A DNA stretch of 64,000 nt from Myxococcus dinghuensis. Lineage in GTDB: Bacteria; Myxococcota; Myxococcia; Myxococcales; Myxococcaceae. The notes beneath the pieces are model-generated. The model made no database searches. It was not told the origin of the DNA and worked only from the letters and a program-made list of their open reading frames with translations. The DNA lies in assembly GCF_024198235.1 (NCBI RefSeq), contig NZ_JAKCFB010000003.1, positions 372,001-436,000 on the forward strand, written 5' to 3'. The translations under genes and the position numbers were made by a program. This document shows positions 56,933-64,000 of this stretch, one piece after another. Numbering within the stretch: position 1 is the first letter of the stretch; each line of letters begins with the position of its first letter.

Positions 56933-57825
56933 CAGGACTTCCGCTCCACCGCGTAGCACGCCAGGGCGGCCAGCGGCCCTCCCTCGCCCTCCAGCGGACG
57001 CACCGCCTCGATGGCCAGGGACACGTGCTCGTTCGCCATGCGCCGCGACGCCTCCAGGCCCACCACCGCCGGGAAGGTGAAGCGCCCCGCCTCCGCGTCC
57101 GCGCCCGCGGGCTTGCCGAGCTGCTCCCGCGTGGCCGTCACGTCGAGCACGTCGTCGGCGATCTGGAAGGCCAGTCCCACGGCGTCGCCGTAGATCTGCG
57201 CCCGCGCCAGCGCCTCGCCGTCGCCGCCGCCCGCCAGCGCCCCCATGCGGCACGCGGCGCGGATGAGCGCGCCCGTCTTCAGCCGGTGCATGCGCACCAG
57301 GTAGTCCAGGTCCGCGGGGCGGTCCTCCGCGGTGTCGAGCACCTGGCCGCCCACCATGCCTACGGCCCCCGAGGCCACCGCCAGTTCGCGGCACAGCGCG
57401 GCGCGCACCGGCTCCGGCCCGTCCGCCAGCAACGCGAAGGCCTCCGTCAGGAGCGCGTCGCCCGCGAGGATGGCCATGCCCTCGCCGTACACCTTGTGGT
57501 TGGTGGGTCGGCCCCGGCGGAAGTCGTCGTCGTCCATGGCCGGCAGGTCGTCATGGACGAGCGAATACGTGTGCACGTACTCGAGCGAGCTCGCCGCGTC
57601 CCCGGCCAACGCCGACACCAGCGACGCGCGCGCCACCGCGTCCGCGAACGTCAGGCAGAGGATGGGGCGCAGCCGCTTGCCCCCCGCCGTCAGCGAATAG
57701 CGCATGGCCTCCACGAGCCGGGGAGGTGCTCCCGCGGGCCCGAGCCGATCGAGGCGCTCTCGCAACATCGTCTCCACCCGTGACGACTGGGTGGTCAGGT
57801 AGCTTTCCAGGTCGAAGGGGGCCAA
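56932..57825 (-). CDS. ispA: Polyprenyl (farnesyl/geranyl-type) diphosphate synthase
   Basis: A 297-residue protein if read from TTG 57825, which has GAGGAG nine bases upstream and gives the usual APFDLESYL beginning; no ATG fits. Both Asp-rich motifs are present: DDLPAMDDDDFRRG (first) and DDVLDVT (second); GGKRLRPIL and GGQVLDTAEDR match the IspA group. It condenses IPP with allylic diphosphates. It begins 14 bases after the receiver gene and is coupled to dxs, the standard xseB-ispA-dxs order apart from that insertion. Confidence 0.92.
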   Translation of the reverse strand: MAPFDLESYLTTQSSRVETMLRERLDRLGPAGAPPRLVEAMRYSLTAGGKRLRPILCLTFADAVARASLVSALAGDAASSLEYVHTYSLVHDDLPAMDDDDFRRGRPTNHKVYGEGMAILAGDALLTEAFALLADGPEPVRAALCRELAVASGAVGMVGGQVLDTAEDRPADLDYLVRMHRLKTGALIRAACRMGALAGGGDGEALARAQIYGDAVGLAFQIADDVLDVTATREQLGKPAGADAEAGRFTFPAVVGLEASRRMANEHVSLAIEAVRPLEGEGGPLAALACYAVERKS

Positions 57826-57839
57826 CCGTCGGTACTCCT

Positions 57840-58220
57840 CTAGGTCGCCGCCGGGGCCACCAGCTCGCGGATGCGTCCGACGAGCTTCTCGATGTCCAGG
57901 GGCTTGACGAAGTAGTCCGCGGCGCCGACCTCCCGGCCGCGCCGCTTGTCCTCGGAATCTCCCCGTCCGCTGATGAAGATGATGGGGATGTCCCGGAAGT
58001 GCTCGTTCTTCTTCACCGCCTTGCACAACTCGAAGCCGTCGATCCAGGACATGTTCACGTCCAGGAGGATGGCTTGAGGGCGGTGCAACTGCAGGGAAGC
58101 GATCAACCGCAACCCGTTGGCCGCGAGGGTGACCTCGAAGCCCTCGTCCTCCAGGGCCGTCGCGAGCAGCTCCCGCGTGTCGCGGTCATCGTCGACGATG
58201 GTGATCTTCGGCTTCGACAT
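57840..58220 (-). CDS. Stand-alone response-regulator receiver
   Basis: A 126-residue protein with only a receiver domain. The acidic pocket DDD (10-12), phospho-acceptor Asp54 in ILLDVNM, Ser84 and Lys106 in YFVKPLD are all intact, so it should be phosphorylated. No output domain. It sits between xseB and ispA, 26 bases and 14 bases away, in an otherwise metabolic operon; its kinase is unknown. Such CheY-like proteins act by binding partners. Confidence 0.92.
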   Translation of the reverse strand: MSKPKITIVDDDRDTRELLATALEDEGFEVTLAANGLRLIASLQLHRPQAILLDVNMSWIDGFELCKAVKKNEHFRDIPIIFISGRGDSEDKRRGREVGAADYFVKPLDIEKLVGRIRELVAPAAT

Positions 58221-58246
58221 GCCGGCACGTGGGCGTCCCGCACCGC

Positions 58247-58597
58247 CTAGAACGGGACGTCATCCTCGGGAGGGGGACGGGGAGCGGGCGCCTTGGGCGC
58301 CGGCTGGGCCTGGGGCGCCGGACGGGCCGCCACCGACAGGGGGGCCACCACGTCGTTGCCATCCTCGTCCTGCAACAACTGCTCGATGCGCTGCTCCGCC
58401 TCCGTGAGGAGCTTCTCGCCCCGGCGGACCAGACGGATGCCTTCCTCGAACGCCTTGAGCGAGTCCTCCAGGGAGAGGTTGCCACTCTCCAACCGCCCCA
58501 CCGTCTCCTCGAGACGGGCCACGACGTCCCCGTACTGGCTGGGAACGTCGGCCTCCGCCGCCTTGTCCACCTTGGATGACTTGTCCGCCTTCGCCAC
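58247..58597 (-). CDS. xseB: Exodeoxyribonuclease VII small subunit
   Basis: A 116-residue protein. The conserved core is DVVARLEETVGRLESGNLSLEDSLKAFEEGIRLVRRGEKLL condensed to its hallmarks: RLEE-x-V-x-x-LE, GNLSLE and AFEEG-x-x-L, about residues 25-62. A Pro/Ala-rich tail of 35 residues and DDVPF end it, longer than in E. coli. It binds XseA to form exonuclease VII, which degrades single-stranded DNA. It lies 48 bases after xseA. Confidence 0.93.
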   Translation of the reverse strand: MAKADKSSKVDKAAEADVPSQYGDVVARLEETVGRLESGNLSLEDSLKAFEEGIRLVRRGEKLLTEAEQRIEQLLQDEDGNDVVAPLSVAARPAPQAQPAPKAPAPRPPPEDDVPF

Positions 58598-58645
58598 GGC
58601 CTTCCACCTCCCCGTTCGGGGCGCGGGACTCTAGAGGGAGCCCCG

Positions 58646-60382
58646 TCAGCAGTCCACCGGGCCTTTCAGCGCGGTGACGGTGGCTTCGACTTCTTCACAT
58701 CCGCCCAGCGTCTTCGCCCCGTTCACTGCCAGCTTGATGCCCAACCGCTCCCCGACCACCACGTCGGACGCGGCGCGAACCACCGCGCCGTCCCGCTGAC
58801 GGAACACCACCGAATATCCGCGCGACATCACCTTGAGCGGGCTCATCGCGTCCAGCCGCCCCTCCAGACGCTGGAACCGGCGCTGCGCATCCGCCAGCGC
58901 GCCTTGCTGGAGCGCCAGCAGCCGTGCCTGGTGTGCGGCCAGCCGGGCGTGTTCGCGGCCGACGAGCGCCGCGGGCGAAACCCGCTCCAACCCCAGTCGC
59001 GCCGTGGAGAGCGTCGCGTGTCGCGCCGCCACGTCCGCCCGCGCCGCCTCGGTCAGCCGCATCGCGAGCTTCAGCAGGTGGGCACGCTGCTCCCCCAGCC
59101 GAGCCTGCGGCCGGGCGCGCTGGAGACGCTCCGTCAGCGCCCGCAGCGACTCGCGGTGTTCACGCACGCGGGGGCGCAGCACGCGCATCATCGACTCCAC
59201 CTGCTCGGACAGGTGCAGCCGCTGGTGGTTGATGGCGCGCCGGGGGTCGTCCAGTCGGGAGGCGAGCTGCCCCTGCTCCTCACGCAGCTCGAGGATGCGG
59301 CGCTCCATGGCGCGCCGCAGTCGCCCGGCCTGCGTCGCCAGCGACAGCTCCAGGTCCGCGAGCACCGGCGCCAGCCGCTCCGCCGCCGCGCTCGGCGTGG
59401 GCGCGCGCCAGTCCGCCACGAAGTCGGAGATGGTGAAGTCGATCTCGTGGCCGATGGCCGACACCACCGGCACGGGCGAGGCGAAGATGGCGCGCGCCAC
59501 CTCCTCCTCGTTGAACGTCCACAGGTCCTCCACCGACCCACCACCGCGCGTCACGACGATGACATCCACGTCGCTGCGGCCCAGTCGTGAGATGGCCCGG
59601 GCCACCTCCGGCGCGGAGCCCTCGCCCTGCACGCGCGCGTCGGCGAGCAGCACGCTCAACCGGGGGTTGCGCGAGTGCAGCACGCGCAGGAAGTCCTGGA
59701 GCGCCGCGCCGGTGCGGCTCGTCACCACGCCGATGCGCTGAGGCAGGAACGGCAGCGGGCGCGGCGGACGCACGCGGCGCTCACCGATGAGCCCCTCGGC
59801 CGCCAGTCGCGCCTTGAGCTGCTCGAACGCGAGCGCCAGCGCGCCCTCGCCCACCGGCTCCAGCCGCGAGACGATGAGGCTGTAGCGGCCCTGCGGCTCG
59901 TAGAGGTCGACGCTGCCCTCGGCCAGCACCTCCATGCCGTCACGCAGCGCGAAGCGCATGCGCCCCGCCATCGACGCCCAGACCTTCGCGTCGATGGAGG
60001 CCGCCGCGTCCTTCAGCGAGAAGTACCAGTGCCCGCGCGCGTTCGCCCCACGGAAGCCCGTCACCTCGCCGCGCACGAGCACGCGCGCGAAGCGGGATTC
60101 GAGCGTCTGCTTGAGCTGGCGGGTCAGCTCCCCCACCGACAGCACCGAGCGCTCGGGCTTGGGCGGCGGTGGCGGAGCCCCCTCCATGGGCCCCAGGAGC
60201 CCCGTCCCGTCCGAGTCGACGGGAGGGGGCGGCGGCTTGCGCGGCGGGGCCGCCACCATGGGCGACACCGCCGCTCGCGCGGGCACGGAGGGCGCGGGCG
60301 TGGGGGCCAGCGCGCCGAACAAATCCCCCTGGCCGGAGACCACCGGGGGCACCTCGCCACCCACGCCCTTGCGCTTCTTCAT
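58646..60382 (-). CDS. xseA: Exodeoxyribonuclease VII large subunit, extended N terminus
   Basis: A 578-residue protein, about 120 longer than E. coli XseA. The first 77 residues are an added Pro-rich arm containing QGDLF (18-22), which fits the beta-clamp-binding pattern Q-x-x-L-F. The OB fold follows (VLSVGELTRQLKQTLES, VRGEVTGFR), then the catalytic region with RIGVVTSRTGAALQDF, VVTRGGGSVEDLWTFNEE, SAIGHEIDFTISDFVADWRAPTPSAAAE, and a long coiled coil for XseB binding. Start ATG 60382 overlaps the FHA gene stop (ATGA). Confidence 0.93.
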   Translation of the reverse strand: MKKRKGVGGEVPPVVSGQGDLFGALAPTPAPSVPARAAVSPMVAAPPRKPPPPPVDSDGTGLLGPMEGAPPPPPKPERSVLSVGELTRQLKQTLESRFARVLVRGEVTGFRGANARGHWYFSLKDAAASIDAKVWASMAGRMRFALRDGMEVLAEGSVDLYEPQGRYSLIVSRLEPVGEGALALAFEQLKARLAAEGLIGERRVRPPRPLPFLPQRIGVVTSRTGAALQDFLRVLHSRNPRLSVLLADARVQGEGSAPEVARAISRLGRSDVDVIVVTRGGGSVEDLWTFNEEEVARAIFASPVPVVSAIGHEIDFTISDFVADWRAPTPSAAAERLAPVLADLELSLATQAGRLRRAMERRILELREEQGQLASRLDDPRRAINHQRLHLSEQVESMMRVLRPRVREHRESLRALTERLQRARPQARLGEQRAHLLKLAMRLTEAARADVAARHATLSTARLGLERVSPAALVGREHARLAAHQARLLALQQGALADAQRRFQRLEGRLDAMSPLKVMSRGYSVVFRQRDGAVVRAASDVVVGERLGIKLAVNGAKTLGGCEEVEATVTALKGPVDC

Positions 60383-62124
60383 CGCGACAGCTTCTCGACC
60401 CAGGTCTTCGCCTTGTCGTGGTACTCGTCCTCGGGAGGCGTCATGGCCACGACGTCCTTGAACTTGGGCAGCGCCTCCTCGGGGCTGCCGTCCTTCAGGG
60501 AGTAGGCCAGGAGGTACAGGTCCCGCGCCTTCGTCTTCAGCTCGCTGATGATGTTCGTGGCGCCGGCGTGGCCCGGGTCCGCCTGGAGCGCGCGGCGCGA
60601 GTACTCCATCGCCCGGGCCCACTGCCCGGCGGCCTTCGCCGCGGTGGCGCCCTTGTAGAAGATGGTGGCCGCGCGCGTGCCCGCGTTGCGCGCCATCTTG
60701 CTGGTGCGCCCGTCGGTGATCTCCTTGTCGAGCTGCAGCAACTTCGACAGCCCCTTCGCGTCCAGGTCCTCGAGGCGCTTGTAGAGCGTGCCGAACTCCG
60801 TCATCTGCGCCAGCAGCTTCTTGCACTGCGGCGTGCGCGACATGCACGCGTTGAGGATGGCCACCGCGCCGGACATGTCGCCGTCACGGAAGCGGTCCAC
60901 CGCGGGCTCCCAGGGCTTGGGCGCCACGGTGGGCGCCACCGGCTTGGGCGCGTCACGCACGGCGATGGCCTGCACCGCCTGCTCGTTGATGAGCTTGGCG
61001 TCGCGGTGCTCCGGGAAGGCCTTGAGCACGTCGTCGGTGATGGCCTTCGACGCATCCAACTGGCCATTGTCCAACGCGGTGCGCGCCTCGCGCGTCCGCT
61101 TGTCCGCGACGTCGGACAGCTCGCGCTTCGCGGCGTTCACCTGCTCGTAGAGGAACTGGCTCTCACCAGCCTGGGCGAGCGCCGCCGCGGCGGCGCCGAC
61201 CTCCTTCTTCGCGAGCGCGGTCTTGGCCTCGACCAGCTTCTGCTGGATGGGGATCTCGCGCTTGGCGTGCTCCAGGTAGTCGCTCACGCCCGGGTAGTCC
61301 GGCGCCGCTTCCGACAGCTCCTCGAGCTTCGCCTTGGCCTCGACCCACTTGCCCTCGCGCACCAGGTTCTTCGCGTCCTGGAAGATGGAGCCCAGTTGCT
61401 GCTTGCGCTCCTGGACCTGGATGGAGGTCTTGAGGTCCTCGGCGTTGCGGTTGTCCTGCTTGACCTTCAGGACGACCAGCAGGGCGCAGAGCACGAAGAC
61501 GACACCGCCGCCCAGCAGCATCAGCCGCTTCTTGCGCAGCAACTGCTCGGGGGTCGGCTCGGGCTTGGCCGCGAAGCGGGAGCTGCGCACGCGCCCCCCT
61601 TCCGGACGCGCACCGGGGCGCGCGGGGATGGGGCCACGCGCTCCGGACGCCGGCGCGGCGGCGGCACCAGGGCGGCGCGGCGGCGGCGCGGCCACCATCA
61701 TCGTGGAGTTGGAGACATCCTCGAAGCGCAGCTCCGTGTCGCCCAACGTGATGACGTCGCCATTGGACAGCGGAACCTCATCCTCGATGGCGTCGCCGTT
61801 GACCAGGGTTCCGTTGCCAGACCCCAGGTCCTTGACGGCCCAGCCCGCCCCGCTGCGCAGCACCATCACGTGCTTGCGGGACACGGACGTGTCCGGGATG
61901 CAGATGGGGTTATCGGCCGCTCGACCGATGACGTACTCGCCGTCTTCCAGCGAGAATTCGTCACCGGCCTTGGGACCGGCGATGACGACGAGACGGGAAC
62001 CGGACGAGGCCGGCACGGCGGCGGCAACGGGAGCAGACCTGCGCGCCGCAGGGCGAGCTCCGGTCCCGCCCGTGGACGTCCCGGAAGGAGGCCTGCGACG
62101 AGCAGGAGGGGAACCGTTCGACAT
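60379..62124 (-). CDS. FHA-domain membrane protein with TPR-like C terminus
   Basis: A 581-residue protein. The FHA domain spans about 44-134 with the phosphothreonine-binding residues in VIGRAADN, SVSRKHV and GSGNGTLVNG. A Pro/Ala-rich linker and one membrane helix (about 203-222, LMLLGGGVVFVLCALLVVL) precede a helical TPR-like part (240-575). The FHA end should be cytoplasmic and read phosphorylation by a Ser/Thr kinase; the rest would be periplasmic. It is coupled to xseA, an unexpected pairing. Confidence 0.87.
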   Translation of the reverse strand: MSNGSPPARRRPPSGTSTGGTGARPAARRSAPVAAAVPASSGSRLVVIAGPKAGDEFSLEDGEYVIGRAADNPICIPDTSVSRKHVMVLRSGAGWAVKDLGSGNGTLVNGDAIEDEVPLSNGDVITLGDTELRFEDVSNSTMMVAAPPPRRPGAAAAPASGARGPIPARPGARPEGGRVRSSRFAAKPEPTPEQLLRKKRLMLLGGGVVFVLCALLVVLKVKQDNRNAEDLKTSIQVQERKQQLGSIFQDAKNLVREGKWVEAKAKLEELSEAAPDYPGVSDYLEHAKREIPIQQKLVEAKTALAKKEVGAAAAALAQAGESQFLYEQVNAAKRELSDVADKRTREARTALDNGQLDASKAITDDVLKAFPEHRDAKLINEQAVQAIAVRDAPKPVAPTVAPKPWEPAVDRFRDGDMSGAVAILNACMSRTPQCKKLLAQMTEFGTLYKRLEDLDAKGLSKLLQLDKEITDGRTSKMARNAGTRAATIFYKGATAAKAAGQWARAMEYSRRALQADPGHAGATNIISELKTKARDLYLLAYSLKDGSPEEALPKFKDVVAMTPPEDEYHDKAKTWVEKLSR

Positions 62125-62158
62125 GGGGAATCACCGACTTCCTGAAATGAGCACGCGC

Positions 62159-64000
62159 TTATAGCTCATGCTCGAACGCCTTTTCCTGGGCGAGATTGTG
62201 ACAGCGATGCTCGGTCGTAGGGAAGCGCCTGCTCACTTCTTGCAGCGCAGCCCGAGCCTGTCGCGCGCTTCGGAACTGCACGCCGCGCTGGAATTCCAGC
62301 ATCAACTGGGCACATTGATGGTCCAGCTCGGCTGAAACCTGGGCGAGACGGTATCGAACGTCCTGGTAGAGGTCCGGCTTGGGGTCGAGCGCCTCCAGCG
62401 TAATCCAGGCGAAGCGATACTGCTGCCAGGCCCGGAACAGGCTCTCCGCCCCTACCCCCCGAGTCTCATAGTAGCGCCCCGCCGTCGAGACGTACTCACG
62501 CGCCTTGCTCAGCAGCTCCTCTGGGGGAAGCTCCGGGACGGGGAAGACCTCCAGGCGGAGGTTCCAGACGCGCCACGCGTCCTGACCTGGAGGGTTGTGG
62601 ACGTTGTCGAAGACGAAGTGGTTCATCACCCCGCGCTTGAGCAGTCTCGCCGGGAGGATGACCTCCAGCTCGCGCTCGGCGGTGGAGAGCGTGTCCGGGG
62701 GGATCCACCCGATATTCGCCCCGTTGAGGACCATGCTCACCTCTTCCGAGGCGATGCCGCTGGCCTGGTAGTGCAGCAGCGCGACGGCCCGGGTCGGCGC
62801 CACGAACTGGAAGTCGAAGGACTTCTCGTCGGCGTGGACCCACTTCACACCTTCTCCCACACCGAAGGAGTCCACCACTGGCTCGACGCCCAGGGCCATG
62901 GGCTCCAGTGCCCCGGCGCCCGAGGCCACCACCTTGCGGAACGCGAGGATCAACGCGCCACTCGCGACGCCCAGCACGAAGAGCGACACGGTGATGGCCA
63001 GGAGCCGGCGCGCCAGGGGGAGCGCGCGCCAGCCCAGGAGGAGCTGTCCCCACCTCGTGCTGGCAAGCTCCCGGCGTCTCCTGGCGAGCTCCGCGGCCGT
63101 GGGCGCCGCAGGAGCCTTCGCCGCGACCAATGCCGACGAGGTCGCGAGGCGAGGGACGACCTGGTGCGCTGGCGTGGGCGCGTCATCCGGCGCGGGAAGG
63201 GCCAGCATGCGCGGGGCCTTCGCCCGGGCGGGGGCGGCGATGAAAGCAGGAGCCACCTGGGGCGTGATGGCGTAGTCGGGCACTTCGCTGGCGATGGGTG
63301 CGCCCACGGTCGGTGGAACGTGAGCGAGGGTCGGCCCCTCGTCCCCTTCGCTGACCGGCGGTCCGACGCGCGCCACGCTCGGGGCGGGAACGTCGTCGAA
63401 GTCGGAGGCTCGCAGCGCGGGCGCGGGCGGAGTGCCCCCTGCGGTGAGTCCTTCGGGCCTCGTGGTGGGCGGGGCCGCCCTGCCCGTCGCCTGCGCGGTC
63501 AGGGGCGGAACCTTGATGTGGGTCGGTTCGTCGCCGAAGTCCGGAGGTGACAGTCCCCTGGGAGGCCCTGGAGGGGCCGCGGATGGACGAGAACCTGAAG
63601 GCCCCTGCCCCACGTCGACGCCTGGAGGGAACGCCGGAGGTACGGTCGCGGCGCCGAACATCCGCGTCGGGGACACCTTCGGGGCAGCGCTGGGAAGCGA
63701 GGCAGCGGAAGGGACGTTCTCGAGGAGATCGAACGTCTTCTCGGAGTCCGCGTCCGGACCGGCTCCAGACGACGCGCCAGCGCCCGCCCGCGAGGACGCT
63801 GCGACGGGCGCATCGGGGACGAGTGAGTTCTCGTCGGCGTCGGCCTCGTCCAGCAACATCGGAGGCAACGTCTGGTCGTCCTCCTCGACCCTCGAGCGAG
63901 TGCCCATGCGCGAGGACGCACCAGAGACACCCAGGTCCTCGTCGGCGTCCGCCGCCTCCAACGACATCGGAGGCAACGTCTGGTCGTCCTCCTCGACCCT
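62159..64000 (-). CDS. Pro-rich single-span membrane protein, 5' end outside window
   Basis: More than 610 residues; the frame runs open through the right edge, so an ATG near 63976 is probably internal. The visible start holds acidic repeats (EEDDQTLPPM...EADADE) of 36 residues, followed by a long disordered Pro/Ala/Asp-rich region (to about 290), one membrane helix (about 325-350, LLAITVSLFVLGVASGALIL), and a beta-rich then helical C-terminal part with RLEVFPVPELPPEELLSKAR. I do not recognise it. Upstream of and 34 bases from the FHA gene, so probably in the same operon; an N-terminal domain such as FHA may lie outside. Confidence 0.72.
   Translation of the reverse strand, partial: RVEEDDQTLPPMSLEAADADEDLGVSGASSRMGTRSRVEEDDQTLPPMLLDEADADENSLVPDAPVAASSRAGAGASSGAGPDADSEKTFDLLENVPSAASLPSAAPKVSPTRMFGAATVPPAFPPGVDVGQGPSGSRPSAAPPGPPRGLSPPDFGDEPTHIKVPPLTAQATGRAAPPTTRPEGLTAGGTPPAPALRASDFDDVPAPSVARVGPPVSEGDEGPTLAHVPPTVGAPIASEVPDYAITPQVAPAFIAAPARAKAPRMLALPAPDDAPTPAHQVVPRLATSSALVAAKAPAAPTAAELARRRRELASTRWGQLLLGWRALPLARRLLAITVSLFVLGVASGALILAFRKVVASGAGALEPMALGVEPVVDSFGVGEGVKWVHADEKSFDFQFVAPTRAVALLHYQASGIASEEVSMVLNGANIGWIPPDTLSTAERELEVILPARLLKRGVMNHFVFDNVHNPPGQDAWRVWNLRLEVFPVPELPPEELLSKAREYVSTAGRYYETRGVGAESLFRAWQQYRFAWITLEALDPKPDLYQDVRYRLAQVSAELDHQCAQLMLEFQRGVQFRSARQARAALQEVSRRFPTTEHRCHNLAQEKAFEHEL
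63831..64000 (-). repeat. 108-base (36-residue) in-frame tandem repeat
   Basis: The 62 bases at 63831-63892 recur at 63939-64000 with only a few changes, a period of exactly 108 bases. It encodes EEDDQTLPPM plus (E/D)-x-ADADE. More copies may lie beyond the edge. Confidence 0.85.

Overview
The window is high-GC (~70%) chromosomal DNA from a myxobacterium of the family Myxococcaceae (Myxococcus, Pyxidicoccus or Corallococcus). The evidence is the dense GC3-biased coding, the many lipoproteins, TPR, PEGA, FHA and Ser/Thr-kinase proteins, and two blocks I recognise from Myxococcus xanthus: the O-antigen genes wzm-wzt-wbgA, and the bactofilin genes bacN-bacO-bacP with the ParB-like adaptor padC, a few genes from the c-di-GMP-binding hybrid kinase gene sgmT. 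I see no insertion sequence, prophage or CRISPR array.

Layout. 1-6.7 kb: envelope genes, with a truncated DNRLRE lipoprotein, two small Cys-rich lipoproteins, an alpha/beta hydrolase, and a 14-kelch lipoprotein coupled to a TPR-like membrane protein. 6.9-12.5 kb: housekeeping genes (tgt with an MnmC-like methyltransferase, an ABC-F ATPase, an Rrf2 regulator, a YihY/BrkB membrane protein). 12.7-17.1 kb: a PEGA outer-membrane protein, a TPR protein and a Ser/Thr kinase in a likely operon. 17.2-20.1 kb: an AAC(3)-like acetyltransferase, a divergent ArsR/SRPBCC pair with a visible operator, an EamA exporter and a GFA protein.

20.1-36.4 kb is a surface-polysaccharide locus. It holds the complete dTDP-L-rhamnose operon (rfbB-D-A-C), a divergent GT4 glycosyltransferase with a small partner protein, and an opposing wzm-wzt-wbgA operon that ends in a methyltransferase/glycosyltransferase fusion and a GT4-GT2 fusion. 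WbgA has three catalytic modules, the last resembling WsaF-type rhamnosyltransferases. It shares with the small partner protein a repeated SHR...KR...Q-x-x-(F/W)N motif, the most interesting unexplained structure here.

37-43 kb: two identical tRNA-Gly genes with a readable promoter and terminator, then pgsA, a TPR-AIM24 protein, a lytic transglycosylase, nadB, a rhomboid protease and a LOG-family protein. 43.1-52.2 kb, all minus strand: sgmT, a TPR protein, a lipase, bacN, bacO, bacP, padC, pyrE and a lipoprotein, closely spaced and possibly co-transcribed. Cyclic-di-GMP signalling, the cytoskeletal scaffold that organises ParABS, and pyrimidine synthesis are thus neighbours.

52.2-64 kb: a large lipoprotein on the plus strand. 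Facing it on the minus strand is an FHA/TPR protein, xseA, xseB, a stand-alone receiver, ispA, dxs and tlyA, mostly overlapping or within about 50 bases. The window ends inside a Pro-rich membrane protein with a tandem 36-residue acidic repeat. Most functions are read from motifs and gene order; no search could be run.
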